Shown: piece after piece, positions 1-7,751 of the stretch | How the letters are laid out: every line of letters starts with the position of its first letter | How positions within the stretch are numbered: position 1 is the first letter of the stretch | DNA from: UBA6912 sp041611095 | GTDB taxonomy: Bacteria; Actinomycetota; Acidimicrobiia; Spongiisociales; UBA5794 | Reading direction: 5' to 3' | Length of the DNA stretch: 64,000 nucleotides | Assembly (NCBI GenBank): GCA_041611095.1 | Contig: JBFINP010000001.1 | Span: forward strand, 143,048 to 207,047 | Position numbers and translations under genes: made by a program | The notes under the pieces: model-generated | Databases searched by the model: none | Told to the model about the DNA's origin: nothing | Seen by the model: the letters and a program-made list of their open reading frames with translations, nothing else

Positions 1-246
1 CCCGGTCGCCACGGCCCGATCGCCCTCGACGAGCAGCGTCGTGTAGGTGGCGTCCCACGAGTCGGGTTCGTCGGGATCGTCCAGCCAATCGGTCACGATC
101 GCCTCGGCTCCCCGGATGGGCTCGCGCCACGGTGCGTAGGCGTAGGTCGCGTCCGCGGCGAACAGCGAGCGGATGGCGTCGGGGTCGTTCGAGCGCCAGG
201 CTGCGACGTAGGCATCGAGCCAGCGCTGGACGTCGCCGTGGGTCAC
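1..246 (-). CDS. SnoaL-like / NTF2-fold protein, C-terminus cut by window edge
   Basis: The reading frame starts at a GTG at 246 and runs off the left edge, so about 82 N-terminal residues are visible. The N-terminus (AYVAAWRSNDPDAIRSLF, then ADATY) has the alpha-helical opening typical of the SnoaL-like NTF2-fold superfamily, small cone-shaped proteins that act as enzymes or ligand binders. The start lies 5 bp after the stop of the nitrilase gene, so it is the last visible member of that minus-strand operon. Its substrate cannot be read from the sequence. Fold assignment is moderate; function is unknown. Confidence 0.6.
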   Translation of the reverse strand, partial: MTHGDVQRWLDAYVAAWRSNDPDAIRSLFAADATYAYAPWREPIRGAEAIVTDWLDDPDEPDSWDATYTTLLVEGDRAVATG

Positions 247-251
247 GCCGG

Positions 252-1097
252 CTATGGCGTCACCAGGTCCTGATAGGCATCGGGGCGGCGGTCGCGGTAG
301 AACGCCCAGGTCTTGCGCACCTCGTCGATCATGTCGAGGTCGAGCTCACGTACCACCAGCTCCTCTTCCTTGTCCGACGCCGCCTCCCCAACCGTCTGCC
401 CGCGAGGGTTCACGAAGTACGACGATCCGTAGAAGTCGTTGTCGCCGTAGGGCTCGGTGCCCACGCGGTTGATGGCGCCGATGAAGTACTCGTTCGCCAC
501 GGCCGCCGCCGGCTGCTCTAGGTTCCACAGGTACATCGAGAGCCCTCGGCTGGTCGCCGAAGGGTTGAAGACGATCTTGGCGCCCTTGAGGCCGAGTGCC
601 CGCCACCCCTCGGGGAAGTGCCGGTCGTAGCAGATGTAGACGCCGATGCGCCCGGCGGTGCGGGTGTCGAACACCGGGTAGCCGCCGTTCCCGGGCCGGA
701 AGTAGAACTTCTCCCAGAAGCCGGCAACGTGGGGAATGTGCTGCTTGCGGTACTTCCCGAGGTAGGTGCCGTCGGAGTCTATGACGGCGGCCGTGTTGTA
801 GAAGAAGCCGTCGTCCTCTTTCTCGAAGATGGGGACGACGAGCGCCATCTCGGTCTCCTTGGCGAGGTCCTGCATGAGCTTGGTCGTCGGCCCGTCGGGG
901 ATCGGCTCGGCGTAGTCGAAGTGCTCGTTCTCCTGGACCTGGCAGAAGTACGGCCCGTAGAACAGCTCCTGGAAGCACATGACCTTGGCCCCCTGCTCGG
1001 CGGCCTGCCGCGCATAGTCGGCGTTCTTGGCGATCATCGAGTCCTTGTCGCCGGTCCACTCGGTCTGCACGATCGCCGCTCGAACGACGTTGCCCAT
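252..1097 (-). CDS. Nitrilase-superfamily amidohydrolase (beta-ureidopropionase / N-carbamoyl amidase type)
   Basis: 281 residues, a single carbon-nitrogen hydrolase domain. The Glu-Lys-Cys triad is visible as E44 (FQELFYGPYF), K118 (KYRKQHIP) and C156 (YICYDRHFPEG). The GPYFC and HFPEGWR surroundings resemble beta-ureidopropionases and N-carbamoyl-D-amino-acid amidohydrolases, which release CO2 and ammonia from carbamoylated amino acids in reductive pyrimidine or hydantoin breakdown. I chose the ATG at 1097 because an AACGGAGGAA ribosome site lies just upstream; the longer open frame beyond it is low-complexity. It follows the binding-protein gene of an ABC importer, separated by a 223-bp spacer full of inverted repeats, suggesting that the importer brings in its substrate or a precursor. 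The exact substrate is inferred. Confidence 0.85.
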   Translation of the reverse strand: MGNVVRAAIVQTEWTGDKDSMIAKNADYARQAAEQGAKVMCFQELFYGPYFCQVQENEHFDYAEPIPDGPTTKLMQDLAKETEMALVVPIFEKEDDGFFYNTAAVIDSDGTYLGKYRKQHIPHVAGFWEKFYFRPGNGGYPVFDTRTAGRIGVYICYDRHFPEGWRALGLKGAKIVFNPSATSRGLSMYLWNLEQPAAAVANEYFIGAINRVGTEPYGDNDFYGSSYFVNPRGQTVGEAASDKEEELVVRELDLDMIDEVRKTWAFYRDRRPDAYQDLVTP

Positions 1098-1226
1098 GAG
1101 CGTTCCTCCGTTCAATCCGCTGCGAAGAAATGTACTAGCTGTGGGCGAGCGGCTCGCGAGGGCCATGGGAAGCGAGCCAGGAAGGGGGCGCTCGAGCGGG
1201 AGACGCTCTGCGTTCCCCCTCGATCC

Positions 1227-1280
1227 GCGGTGCGGTGGGTCCGCCACCGCACCGCATGATGAGCCGGCCGGGAGGCCGGC
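1227..1280. repeat. Two consecutive inverted repeats in the spacer between binding protein and nitrilase
   Basis: A perfect 12-bp inverted repeat (GCGGTGCGGTGG at 1227-1238 against 1244-1255, 5-nt loop) is followed by a 7-bp one (GCCGGCC at 1263-1269 against 1274-1280, 4-nt loop). A further short palindrome GCGAGC-G-GCTCGC lies at 1145-1157. In the minus-strand transcript these would be consecutive stable stems between a probably abundant binding-protein message and the nitrilase cistron. They may act as RNA-stability or partial-termination elements (inference). Confidence 0.6.
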
Positions 1281-1287
1281 CTCACAA

Positions 1288-1315
1288 ACTCGCTCGAAGC
1301 CTGCTTCGAGCGAGT
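1288..1315 (-). terminator. Perfect 12-bp hairpin just after the binding-protein stop codon
   Basis: ACTCGCTCGAAG (1288-1299) and CTTCGAGCGAGT (1304-1315) are exact inverted copies around a 4-nt loop. The hairpin begins 6 bp past the stop codon of the substrate-binding protein. No long T-run follows, so it may attenuate or protect the 3' end rather than fully terminate, leaving some read-through into the nitrilase gene. Confidence 0.5.
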
Positions 1316-1320
1316 GCTCT

Positions 1321-2448
1321 CTATTCGCCGCCCGGTCGTAGCTCGATCTCGCGGCGCTCGTAGGTGTCGCCCTTGACGTCGAGACCGGCGTCCTCCAGGG
1401 CATCGACCGCCGCCTGGGCGAGGTCGGTGCGGAAGGCGTCACCGGAGATCTCCACGCCCTGCAGCTCCGGGATCTGCCCCGTGGCGACCTCGACGGTCTG
1501 GTCCCACAGGCTCTGGTTCATCACGCCGATGCCGTTCGTAGCCGGGAAGATGAGGCCGAGGATCTCGTTGAGCTGCCACTGCTGGTGGCTCTCGCCGAGG
1601 GTCGAGCCGTTGTCGAGCACGACCTGCACGCAATCGTCGAACTCGTCGAGGCAGTGGATCCAGCCGCGGAACGTGGCCTTCAGGAACCGAGTGGCGATGT
1701 CCTCGTTGCCCGCCTGCGAGATCCAGTCGGCGTTCACCCACACGGCGTCCTGGAGCATCGCCGTGCCGATATCGTTGAAGTCGATCACGTTCAGATCCTC
1801 CGGCTGGTAGAGCTCGCCCGTGGCCGGATTCTCCGCCTCGAGCACCTGGGCGTACTCGTTGTAGATCATCGCTTCGGCGGCATCGATCTCGCCGTTGAGG
1901 AGAGCCAGCATGTCGAAGCTCTGCTGCACCAGCTCCACGTTCTCGACGCCGAACTGCTCGATCGCAGCGGTCAGCTCGAATTCGTTGCCGAAGCCCCAGT
2001 TGCCGACCTTCTTCCCGGCCCAGTCGGCAGGCTCCGTTATCCCGGAATCCGCGAAGGACACCTCCAGGGTGCCCGAGCGCTCGAACACCTGGGCGATGTT
2101 CACGATGTCGGCTCCCTGCTCGCGGGAGACGAGCGCTTTCGGGACCCACGCCAGCCCGAACTCGGCGCCACCGGTGGCGAGCACCGTTTGCGGCACGATC
2201 TCGACCGCACCCTCCAGGATCTCGACCTCGAGGCACTCGTCGGCGTAGAAGCCCCTGTCGTTGGCGACGAAGTACCCGGCGAACTGCGCCTGGGCCACCC
2301 ACTGGAGCTGGACCCGCACCGAGTCGACGGTGTCGCACTCCGCGCCGCCCAGGGCGGTGTCGTCGTCGCCGCCGCACGCCGCAGCGACGAGCGCCACGAC
2401 GGCGACCAGGAGCGTGAGCCGCCGCCACATCTTGCCCTCAGGAATCAT
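1321..2448 (-). CDS. ABC transporter substrate-binding lipoprotein, NMT1/THI5 family
   Basis: 375 residues. The N-terminus is a lipoprotein signal (hydrophobic LTLLVAVVALVAAAC, lipobox Cys about residue 25). The mature part has the NMT1/THI5-like periplasmic-binding fold: VQLQWVAQAQFAGYFVA followed by DRGFYADECLEVEIL is the family's opening signature. Such proteins bind thiamine pyrimidine precursors, riboflavin, alkanesulfonates or other pyrimidine-like ligands. It is the fourth gene of a permease-ATPase-permease-binding-protein operon and precedes the nitrilase, so a ureido or pyrimidine nitrogen compound is a reasonable guess. A second in-frame ATG lies 6 codons in, with GAGGGCAAG just upstream, so the start is uncertain by 6 residues. 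Confidence 0.85.
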   Translation of the reverse strand: MIPEGKMWRRLTLLVAVVALVAAACGGDDDTALGGAECDTVDSVRVQLQWVAQAQFAGYFVANDRGFYADECLEVEILEGAVEIVPQTVLATGGAEFGLAWVPKALVSREQGADIVNIAQVFERSGTLEVSFADSGITEPADWAGKKVGNWGFGNEFELTAAIEQFGVENVELVQQSFDMLALLNGEIDAAEAMIYNEYAQVLEAENPATGELYQPEDLNVIDFNDIGTAMLQDAVWVNADWISQAGNEDIATRFLKATFRGWIHCLDEFDDCVQVVLDNGSTLGESHQQWQLNEILGLIFPATNGIGVMNQSLWDQTVEVATGQIPELQGVEISGDAFRTDLAQAAVDALEDAGLDVKGDTYERREIELRPGGE

Positions 2449-2511
2449 GGTGGTATCTCCCTCCGTTCGGATCGTTCAGCCTATCGAGTTCCACTCCTCG
2501 CCGCGCGGCGC

Positions 2512-3405
2512 TCAGGACTCGTCGGCCGCCCGGAACGACACGTGCCACGGCATCACGAGCCGCTCGGTCACGAGGACCGCTGCATAGAGACCGATACCCA
2601 TGATCGAGGCGACGAGGATCGCCGCCCAGGCGTCGGGGTACACGAAGAGGTTGGCCTTGGCGATGATGTAACTGCCGAGCACGTCCTGCGGCCCGCCGAA
2701 GTACTCGGCGACGATGGCGGCGATGATCGACAGCGCGCTCGCCACCTTGAGGGCGCTGAAGAAGTACGGCAGGGCGTGGGGAACCCGGACCCGGCGCATC
2801 ACCTCTCGTGGCGTCGCCGCATAGGAGTGGAGCAGCTCGAGTTCCTCGTCGTCCACCTCGGTGAGCCCGCGCGCGGTGTTGATCATCACCGGGAAGAAGA
2901 CCACGACGGCCACGACTGCGATCTTCGAGACCGGGCTGGTGATCGAGAACCAGGCGTTGGTGATGGGAGCGAGCGCGATGATCGGAACTGAGTTGGCGGC
3001 GATGGCGAACGGCATGAGGCCCTCGCGGATCGCCACCCACCGCACCGTGGCCAGCGCCACCAGCACTCCGAGCACCGTTCCCGCCGCCAGACCCCCTAGT
3101 GCCTCGAGCAGCGTGTTCCACCCGGCGCCCCAGATCACACTCGACGTGGCGAAGAAACGGTCGACGATCACCGAAGGCTTCGGAAGCACGAAGGCCTGGA
3201 CGTTGAACACCGTCGTGAGGGTCTCCCACAGCACGATCACGAGCACGAACGCAACGAGTGCCGGTCCCGCTCGTCGCACCCTGGCGGCGAGCGCCGCCGG
3301 GGTGCGGGTTCCGGCCGGGACATCGCCCTCGAACGCCGTCAACAGGTCGGTGTCGTGGGTCTCGAGGAGCTCGTGATCGCGCTCCAGCTCGCCGTGGTCG
3401 GTCAT
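2512..3405 (-). CDS. ABC transporter permease, SsuC/ThiX type
   Basis: 297 residues, BPD_transp_1 permease with about six membrane segments after an unusually long acidic, charged N-terminal tail of about 40 residues. The cytoplasmic coupling loop is clear (YAATPREVMRRVRVPHALPYF, with the EAA-type Ala/Gly pattern). The ATG at 3405 overlaps the end of the ATPase gene (stop at 3402) by 4 bp, which fixes the start. It is the second of two paralogous permeases flanking one ATPase, so the importer is probably a heterodimeric channel, unlike single-permease SsuC or ThiX systems. Confidence 0.88.
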   Translation of the reverse strand: MTDHGELERDHELLETHDTDLLTAFEGDVPAGTRTPAALAARVRRAGPALVAFVLVIVLWETLTTVFNVQAFVLPKPSVIVDRFFATSSVIWGAGWNTLLEALGGLAAGTVLGVLVALATVRWVAIREGLMPFAIAANSVPIIALAPITNAWFSITSPVSKIAVVAVVVFFPVMINTARGLTEVDDEELELLHSYAATPREVMRRVRVPHALPYFFSALKVASALSIIAAIVAEYFGGPQDVLGSYIIAKANLFVYPDAWAAILVASIMGIGLYAAVLVTERLVMPWHVSFRAADES

Positions 3406-4172
3406 CGGCGCTCCTCGCGACGCAGCGCTTCGCGCACCTCGGTGATCTTGTCGTAGTACTCGCGCGCCTCCCTTGTGTCCTCGTTGCGGGGGTGGGGCAG
3501 TCCGGTGGCGATGATCTCGCTGATGCGCCCCGGACGCGCCGACATGACGACGACCCGGTTGGAGAGAAAGACCGCTTCGGGAATGGAGTGGGTGACGAAC
3601 ACGACGGTCGTCCCGGTCTCGCCCCAGATCCGTAGGACCTCTTGTTGCATGAGCTCCCGCGTCATCTCGTCGAGGGCTCCGAAGGGCTCGTCCATGAGGA
3701 GCAGCGACGGGCGGAACGCCAGCGCCCTGGCGATGGCGACCCGCTGCTGCATGCCTCCGGAGAGCTGCCAGGGGTAGTGGGATGCGAAGTCGCCGAGCTG
3801 CACCATCTCGAGCATCTGGCGGGCACGCTCCCCTCGCTCGGCCACGTCCATGATCTCGAGCGGCAGCTCGACGTTGCGCTGCACCGTGCGCCAGTCGAGC
3901 AGGGTCGCCTTCTGGAACACCATGCCGTAGTCCCGGTCGCGACGCGCCTGTGCCGGCGGCTTGCCGTTCACCACGAGCGTGCCCGAGGTCGGGGCGAGGA
4001 GGTCGCCGATGAGCCGCAGCAGCGTGCTCTTGCCGCATCCGGACGGCCCGATCAGCGACACGAACTCGCCGGGGGCGACGGAGAGACCGATCTCCCGCAG
4101 CGCCTCGACCCGGCCGTCACCCTGACCGAAGATCTTCCCGAGGTCCCGGGCCTCGACCGCCGGCACGGTCAT
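3402..4172 (-). CDS. ABC transporter ATPase, SsuB/TauB/ThiZ type
   Basis: 256 residues. Walker A GPSGCGKST at 42-50, Q-loop MVFQKATLLDW near 84-94, signature LSGGMQQRV at 137-145, Walker B LLLMDEPFGALD ending at D168, and the H-loop histidine in VTHSIPEA. This is the nitrate/sulfonate/taurine-type import ATPase. Start and stop overlap the two flanking permease genes by 4 bp each, so the three genes are translationally coupled. It energises uptake by both permeases and the NMT1-type binding protein. Confidence 0.92.
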   Translation of the reverse strand: MTVPAVEARDLGKIFGQGDGRVEALREIGLSVAPGEFVSLIGPSGCGKSTLLRLIGDLLAPTSGTLVVNGKPPAQARRDRDYGMVFQKATLLDWRTVQRNVELPLEIMDVAERGERARQMLEMVQLGDFASHYPWQLSGGMQQRVAIARALAFRPSLLLMDEPFGALDEMTRELMQQEVLRIWGETGTTVVFVTHSIPEAVFLSNRVVVMSARPGRISEIIATGLPHPRNEDTREAREYYDKITEVREALRREERR

Positions 4173-5068
4173 GCGGGGGCGCGTCCCGGTTCGGCGCCGG
4201 CGCGCCGGCTCTCCGGGACGAGCTGGCGCTCGGCGAGCGTGACGAGCCCGACGAAGAGTATGCCGACGGCGGCGGTCACGATGACGGTGGCGTAGAGCTT
4301 GGTGGACTGGACGGCGAACTGCTGCGAGAAGGTGAGCAGCGCACGGCCGAGTCCTGTCTGGAACCCGGCGGGGAGCTCCCCGATGAGCGCACCGATCACC
4401 GAGGCCGTGGCCGAGATCTTGAGCGCCGTGAAGATATAGGGGAGTGCCGACGGCACCTGGAGCTTCCACAACACCTCACGCGGCGTCGAAGCGTAGGACC
4501 GCATCAGCTCCATCGCCTTCGGGTCGGGCGAGCGCAGCCCGCGGAGCGTGTTGATGACGACGGGGAAGAACGTGATGTATGCGGAGATGATCGACACCGA
4601 CAGCCATTGGGGGATGTCGAGGCGGCCGCCCCACACCACCACCATCGGGGCGATGGCGAGGATGGGCACGGTCTGGCTGGCGACGACATAGGGCATGAAC
4701 GCACGCTCGGCGAGGGACGACCGGGCGAACAGCACGCCGAGGCCAAAGCCGATGAGCGCCCCAATGGCGAAGCCCACGAGCGCCTCGCGCAGCGTCCAGA
4801 AGGATCGGCCGAGCAGATCGAGGATGAGGAGGTTGCCGCCCCGCCGCACCGGTTGGAACAGCTCGAGGATCATGTCCCAGGTGTGGGGCATGGTCACGTT
4901 GTCCGGACGCACGGGAGCCGTGAGGTCCAGCGCCTTGCCGACGACCTTGTACAGCTCCCAGAGGGCGGCTAGGACGAGGATGACACCGATGACCGACAGA
5001 ACCCGGTGCCGTGTCCGACGATGGGGCGGCGGCGCTACAGGCTCCGCCGTCGAGATGGGCTCCGTCAT
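4169..5068 (-). CDS. ABC transporter permease, first gene of the NMT1-type importer operon
   Basis: 299 residues, BPD_transp_1 fold with about six membrane segments. The coupling loop (YASTPREVLWKLQVPSALPYI) matches that of the second permease in the operon, showing the two are paralogues. The ATG at 5068 sits 7 nt after a TAATGT -10 hexamer (5081-5076), so the operon probably starts as a leaderless message. Downstream order is ATPase, second permease, binding protein, nitrilase, SnoaL-like protein. Confidence 0.88.
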   Translation of the reverse strand: MTEPISTAEPVAPPPHRRTRHRVLSVIGVILVLAALWELYKVVGKALDLTAPVRPDNVTMPHTWDMILELFQPVRRGGNLLILDLLGRSFWTLREALVGFAIGALIGFGLGVLFARSSLAERAFMPYVVASQTVPILAIAPMVVVWGGRLDIPQWLSVSIISAYITFFPVVINTLRGLRSPDPKAMELMRSYASTPREVLWKLQVPSALPYIFTALKISATASVIGALIGELPAGFQTGLGRALLTFSQQFAVQSTKLYATVIVTAAVGILFVGLVTLAERQLVPESRRAGAEPGRAPA

Positions 5069-5081
5069 CGGTGCGACATTA
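5069..5081 (-). promoter_or_regulatory. Leaderless promoter of the importer/nitrilase operon
   Basis: TAATGT (5081-5076) followed by 7 nt and then the ATG at 5068, with no ribosome-binding sequence between. This is the TANNNT-N6-8-start arrangement repeated at many operon heads in this window. Confidence 0.6.
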
Positions 5082-5115
5082 CCGGATGACCAAGAGGCGC
5101 TGCGGGTGACCCCGG

Positions 5116-5664
5116 TCAGGGGGCGGTGAGGTCCTTCTCCGCCGACGACACCTCGCCGTCGCGGATACCGACGGTGAACCCCCGGTATGCCAGCAGACCC
5201 TCGATCGCCCGGTTCGCCGTGAGGTAGTACGCGGTGAGCCGGACGATGCCACGCTCACGGGCCGCCTTCTCGAGGTCGGCGAGGAGCGCGGCGCCGATGC
5301 CCGTCCGGCGGTGGTCGGTGCGAACGACGACCGCGACCTCCGCAACACCCGGACTGGTGGTCTCGTAGCGGGCGACCCCCACACCCTCCCCCTCGGGGGA
5401 GAAGACCGCCAACGCAAAGCGAGCGTCGTAGTCGAGGTTGGTGAGCCGATCGAGCTGGGCCGCATCGAGCCGAACCGGTGCGCGGAAGAAACGGTTGTAG
5501 ATCGTCTCCGTGTCGGCCCGCTCCATCTCGCGCAAGAGCGCCGACGAGTCGTCGGGGACGACAGGTCGGAGGAGCACCGATCGGCCATCGTCGAGCACGA
5601 GCGTGCGCTCGTACTCCTTGGGGTAGCCGACGGGCCGGTGGACGGACGTGATAGAAGTATTCAT
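5116..5664 (-). CDS. GNAT acetyltransferase, protein-lysine acetyltransferase (Pat)-like
   Basis: 182 residues, one GNAT domain. The N-terminal half (VLLRPVVPDDSSALLREM, then ETIYNRFF and LTNLDYDARFALAV) matches the acetyltransferase domain of Pat/YfiQ protein acetylases. The acetyl-CoA loop is V-V-R-T-D-H-R-R-T-G-I-G (Q/RxxGxG type). Pat enzymes acetylate lysines of enzymes such as acetyl-CoA synthetase; mycobacterial Pat carries a cAMP domain that is absent here. The ATG at 5664 follows a short AGGG site. A promoter with a palindromic -35 lies upstream. The target protein is unknown. Confidence 0.8.
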   Translation of the reverse strand: MNTSITSVHRPVGYPKEYERTLVLDDGRSVLLRPVVPDDSSALLREMERADTETIYNRFFRAPVRLDAAQLDRLTNLDYDARFALAVFSPEGEGVGVARYETTSPGVAEVAVVVRTDHRRTGIGAALLADLEKAARERGIVRLTAYYLTANRAIEGLLAYRGFTVGIRDGEVSSAEKDLTAP

Positions 5665-5677
5665 GGCCCTGCCAACA

Positions 5678-5708
5678 AGTGTACGCATACTGCTTGCGAT
5701 TGCAAGCA
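5678..5708 (-). promoter_or_regulatory. Promoter with operator-like palindrome for the GNAT gene
   Basis: On the minus strand TTGCAA (5705-5700), a 16-nt spacer and TACACT (5683-5678) form a sigma-70-like promoter. The -35 region is the right part of an inverted repeat, TGCTTGC (5691-5697) against GCAAGCA (5702-5708) with a GATT loop. A repressor bound here would occlude the -35 box (inference). The TTGCAAGC core resembles the TTGCAAG found near the right window edge. Confidence 0.5.
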
Positions 5709-5766
5709 CTTCCCGGATCGCCTCCGCACTCCCGGCTTCGCCAAGCCGCGGGCGCCCGGGAGCGGT

Positions 5767-5772
5767 TAACTT
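5767..5772 (+). promoter_or_regulatory. -10 box of leaderless amylosucrase promoter
   Basis: TAACTT lies 6 nt before the GTG start at 5779, with no ribosome-binding sequence in the gap. Confidence 0.45.
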
Positions 5773-5778
5773 CAGGCC

Positions 5779-7689
5779 GTGATCACTGCAGACACGGAGC
5801 GATTCCTGGAAGCGGTGGCGGGTCGCGCCGAGATTCGTCTCCAGGAGTCGGAGCGATTCAACGAGCGGCTGACGGTATTCGGCCCGATTGCCGTCGACCA
5901 CCTGCTCACGCTCTATGGCGCCCGCCCCGACGTCGCAGACCACCTCGCCGCGATCTTCGCGACCATGCTCGAAGGTCAGGCACAGCGACCGCCGCGGCTC
6001 CTCGCCAGGGACACAACGCGAGGCGCCGACGAGCCGTGGTACCTGACCACATCCGTGACCGGGGCCTGGGCGTATGTCGACAGGTTCTCCGGAACCCTCG
6101 CCGGGCTCCACCAGCGCCTCGACTACCTCGAGGAGTTGGGAGTCGACTACCTGCACCTCATGCCGCTCTTCGCACGACCCGCAGGACCCAACGACGGCGG
6201 CTACGCGGTCTCGAGCTTCCGGCGCGTCCATCCCCCACTCGGCACGATGAGCGAGCTCCGCAGGGTGGCGACCGCACTCCACCGGCGGGGGATGACGCTG
6301 GCGCTGGACCTCGTCTTCAACCACACCGCGGACGACCACACCTGGGCGCAGGGCGCCAAGTCCGGCGACCCCGACGACCTCGCCTGCTACCTCACGTTCG
6401 AGACGGAGGCGGAGACCGAGGAGTACCAGGAGCACCTTCGTCAGATCTTCCCCGACGAGAAGCCGGGATCGTTCGTGTATGTCCCCGAGCTGGAGCGCTG
6501 GGTCTGGTCGACGTTCCACAACTACCAATGGGACCTCGACTACCGCAACCCTGAGGTCTTCCGCCGGATGCTGAGCGAGACGCTGTACCTGGCCAACGTC
6601 GGAGTGGACGTGCTCCGGCTCGATGCCGTGCCCTTCATCTGGAAGGAGCCGGGCACCTCCTGCGAGAACCTGCCGGAGGTGCACATCATCATCCGCGCGC
6701 TCAACGCTCTGGTGCGGATCGCCACACCGGCCATGATCTTCAAGTCGGAGGCAATCGTTCATCCGGACGAGGTACGCAGCTACCTCGGCACGGAGGAACG
6801 TGGCGGACGGGAGTGTGAGCTGTCGTACCACCCGCTGCTGATGGTCGAGGGATGGGAGGCGCTCGCCACGGGGCACACGCACCTGCTGCGCCGGTCGATG
6901 GAGAAGCGTTTCGCAACCCCCGCCGGCACCGCGTGGATCAACTACGTACGAAGCCACGACGATGTCGGGTGGGGGTTCGCCGACGAGGACGCCGCCGACG
7001 TGGGCATCGACGGCTACTGGCACCGCGAGTTCCTGAACCGTTTCTACACGGGCGAGGCGCCGGGGAGCTTCGCCCGAGGTGTCCCCTTCCAGGTCAATCC
7101 GGCCACCGGCGATGCGCGTATCTCGGGTACCACGGCGTCCCTCGCCGGGCTGGAGCGGGCGCTGGTTCGCAACGACGACCGAGAGATCGAGCTCGCCATC
7201 CGGCGGATACTCCTCCTCTACGGCCTGGCCGTGGGTACGCCGGGGATCCCGTTGTTGAACTTGGGAGACGAGTTGGGGACGCTCAACGACCTCAGCTACG
7301 TCTACGACCCGGAGCGGAAGGCCGACTCCCGATGGATCCACCGCCCCTTCTTCGACTGGCGGCGGGCGGGTCTACGGGACATGCCCGGGTCGGTGGAGGC
7401 CCGGATCTTCGGCTCGATGGCTCACATGCTCTCCGTCAAACGAGCCACGGCGGCACTTCGAGCCCGCAGCTCCTACCGGCCGCGAGACGTGTTCAACCCC
7501 CACGTGTACGTCGCCGACGTCAACGATGCCGAGCTCGTCATCGTCGCCAACTTCACGGACGAGCTCCAGGATGTCGACATCGGAGGTGGACCCTGGAGAG
7601 ACCTCCTGTCATCAGACACGAGGGGCGCGGCCATGACCCTCGACGCCTATGAGATCGCGTGGTTGGCGCCGGTCGACGGCGAAACGTGA
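5779..7689 (+). CDS. Amylosucrase (GH13 family glucosyltransferase)
   Basis: 636 residues, about the length of known amylosucrases. The enzyme splits sucrose and transfers glucose to a growing alpha-1,4-glucan. Diagnostic blocks: LMPLFARPAGPNDGGYAVSS, LDLVFNHTADDHTWA, WSTFHNYQWDLDYRNP, nucleophile D282 in LRLDAVPFIWK, acid/base E324 in FKSEAIVHPDEV, and transition-state D394 in RSHDDVGW. The N-terminal helical domain and a C-terminal beta-sandwich flank the barrel. No sucrose transporter or glycogen gene is next to it, so it is an orphan here. The GTG start is fixed by a TAACTT box 6 nt upstream. A sucrose hydrolase or trehalose synthase relative is less likely given the QWDLDY and FIWK motifs. 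Confidence 0.9.
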   Translation: MITADTERFLEAVAGRAEIRLQESERFNERLTVFGPIAVDHLLTLYGARPDVADHLAAIFATMLEGQAQRPPRLLARDTTRGADEPWYLTTSVTGAWAYVDRFSGTLAGLHQRLDYLEELGVDYLHLMPLFARPAGPNDGGYAVSSFRRVHPPLGTMSELRRVATALHRRGMTLALDLVFNHTADDHTWAQGAKSGDPDDLACYLTFETEAETEEYQEHLRQIFPDEKPGSFVYVPELERWVWSTFHNYQWDLDYRNPEVFRRMLSETLYLANVGVDVLRLDAVPFIWKEPGTSCENLPEVHIIIRALNALVRIATPAMIFKSEAIVHPDEVRSYLGTEERGGRECELSYHPLLMVEGWEALATGHTHLLRRSMEKRFATPAGTAWINYVRSHDDVGWGFADEDAADVGIDGYWHREFLNRFYTGEAPGSFARGVPFQVNPATGDARISGTTASLAGLERALVRNDDREIELAIRRILLLYGLAVGTPGIPLLNLGDELGTLNDLSYVYDPERKADSRWIHRPFFDWRRAGLRDMPGSVEARIFGSMAHMLSVKRATAALRARSSYRPRDVFNPHVYVADVNDAELVIVANFTDELQDVDIGGGPWRDLLSSDTRGAAMTLDAYEIAWLAPVDGET

Positions 7690-7700
7690 GATGGTGCGTT

Positions 7701-7750
7701 CGACGATTGTGCTCACGCCGGGCACTAGGGCGCGCCTGAGCGAGCGTCCC
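7701..7750. repeat. Gene-end element, diverged copy of the 60377-60426 inverted repeat
   Basis: CGACGATTGTGCTCACGC at 7701-7718 matches the left arm of the perfect inverted repeat at 60377-60396 (CGACGAGTGTGCTCACGCG) at all but one position; the right half is eroded. It lies between two convergent genes, as does the intact copy. Probable bidirectional terminator or short dispersed repeat. Confidence 0.45.
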
Positions 7751-7751
7751 C

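Noticed and set aside
5116..7341. 741-codon minus-strand frame extending the GNAT gene across the amylosucrase gene
   Set aside because: The extra N-terminal part is the antisense shadow of amylosucrase. The GNAT domain starts at 5664.
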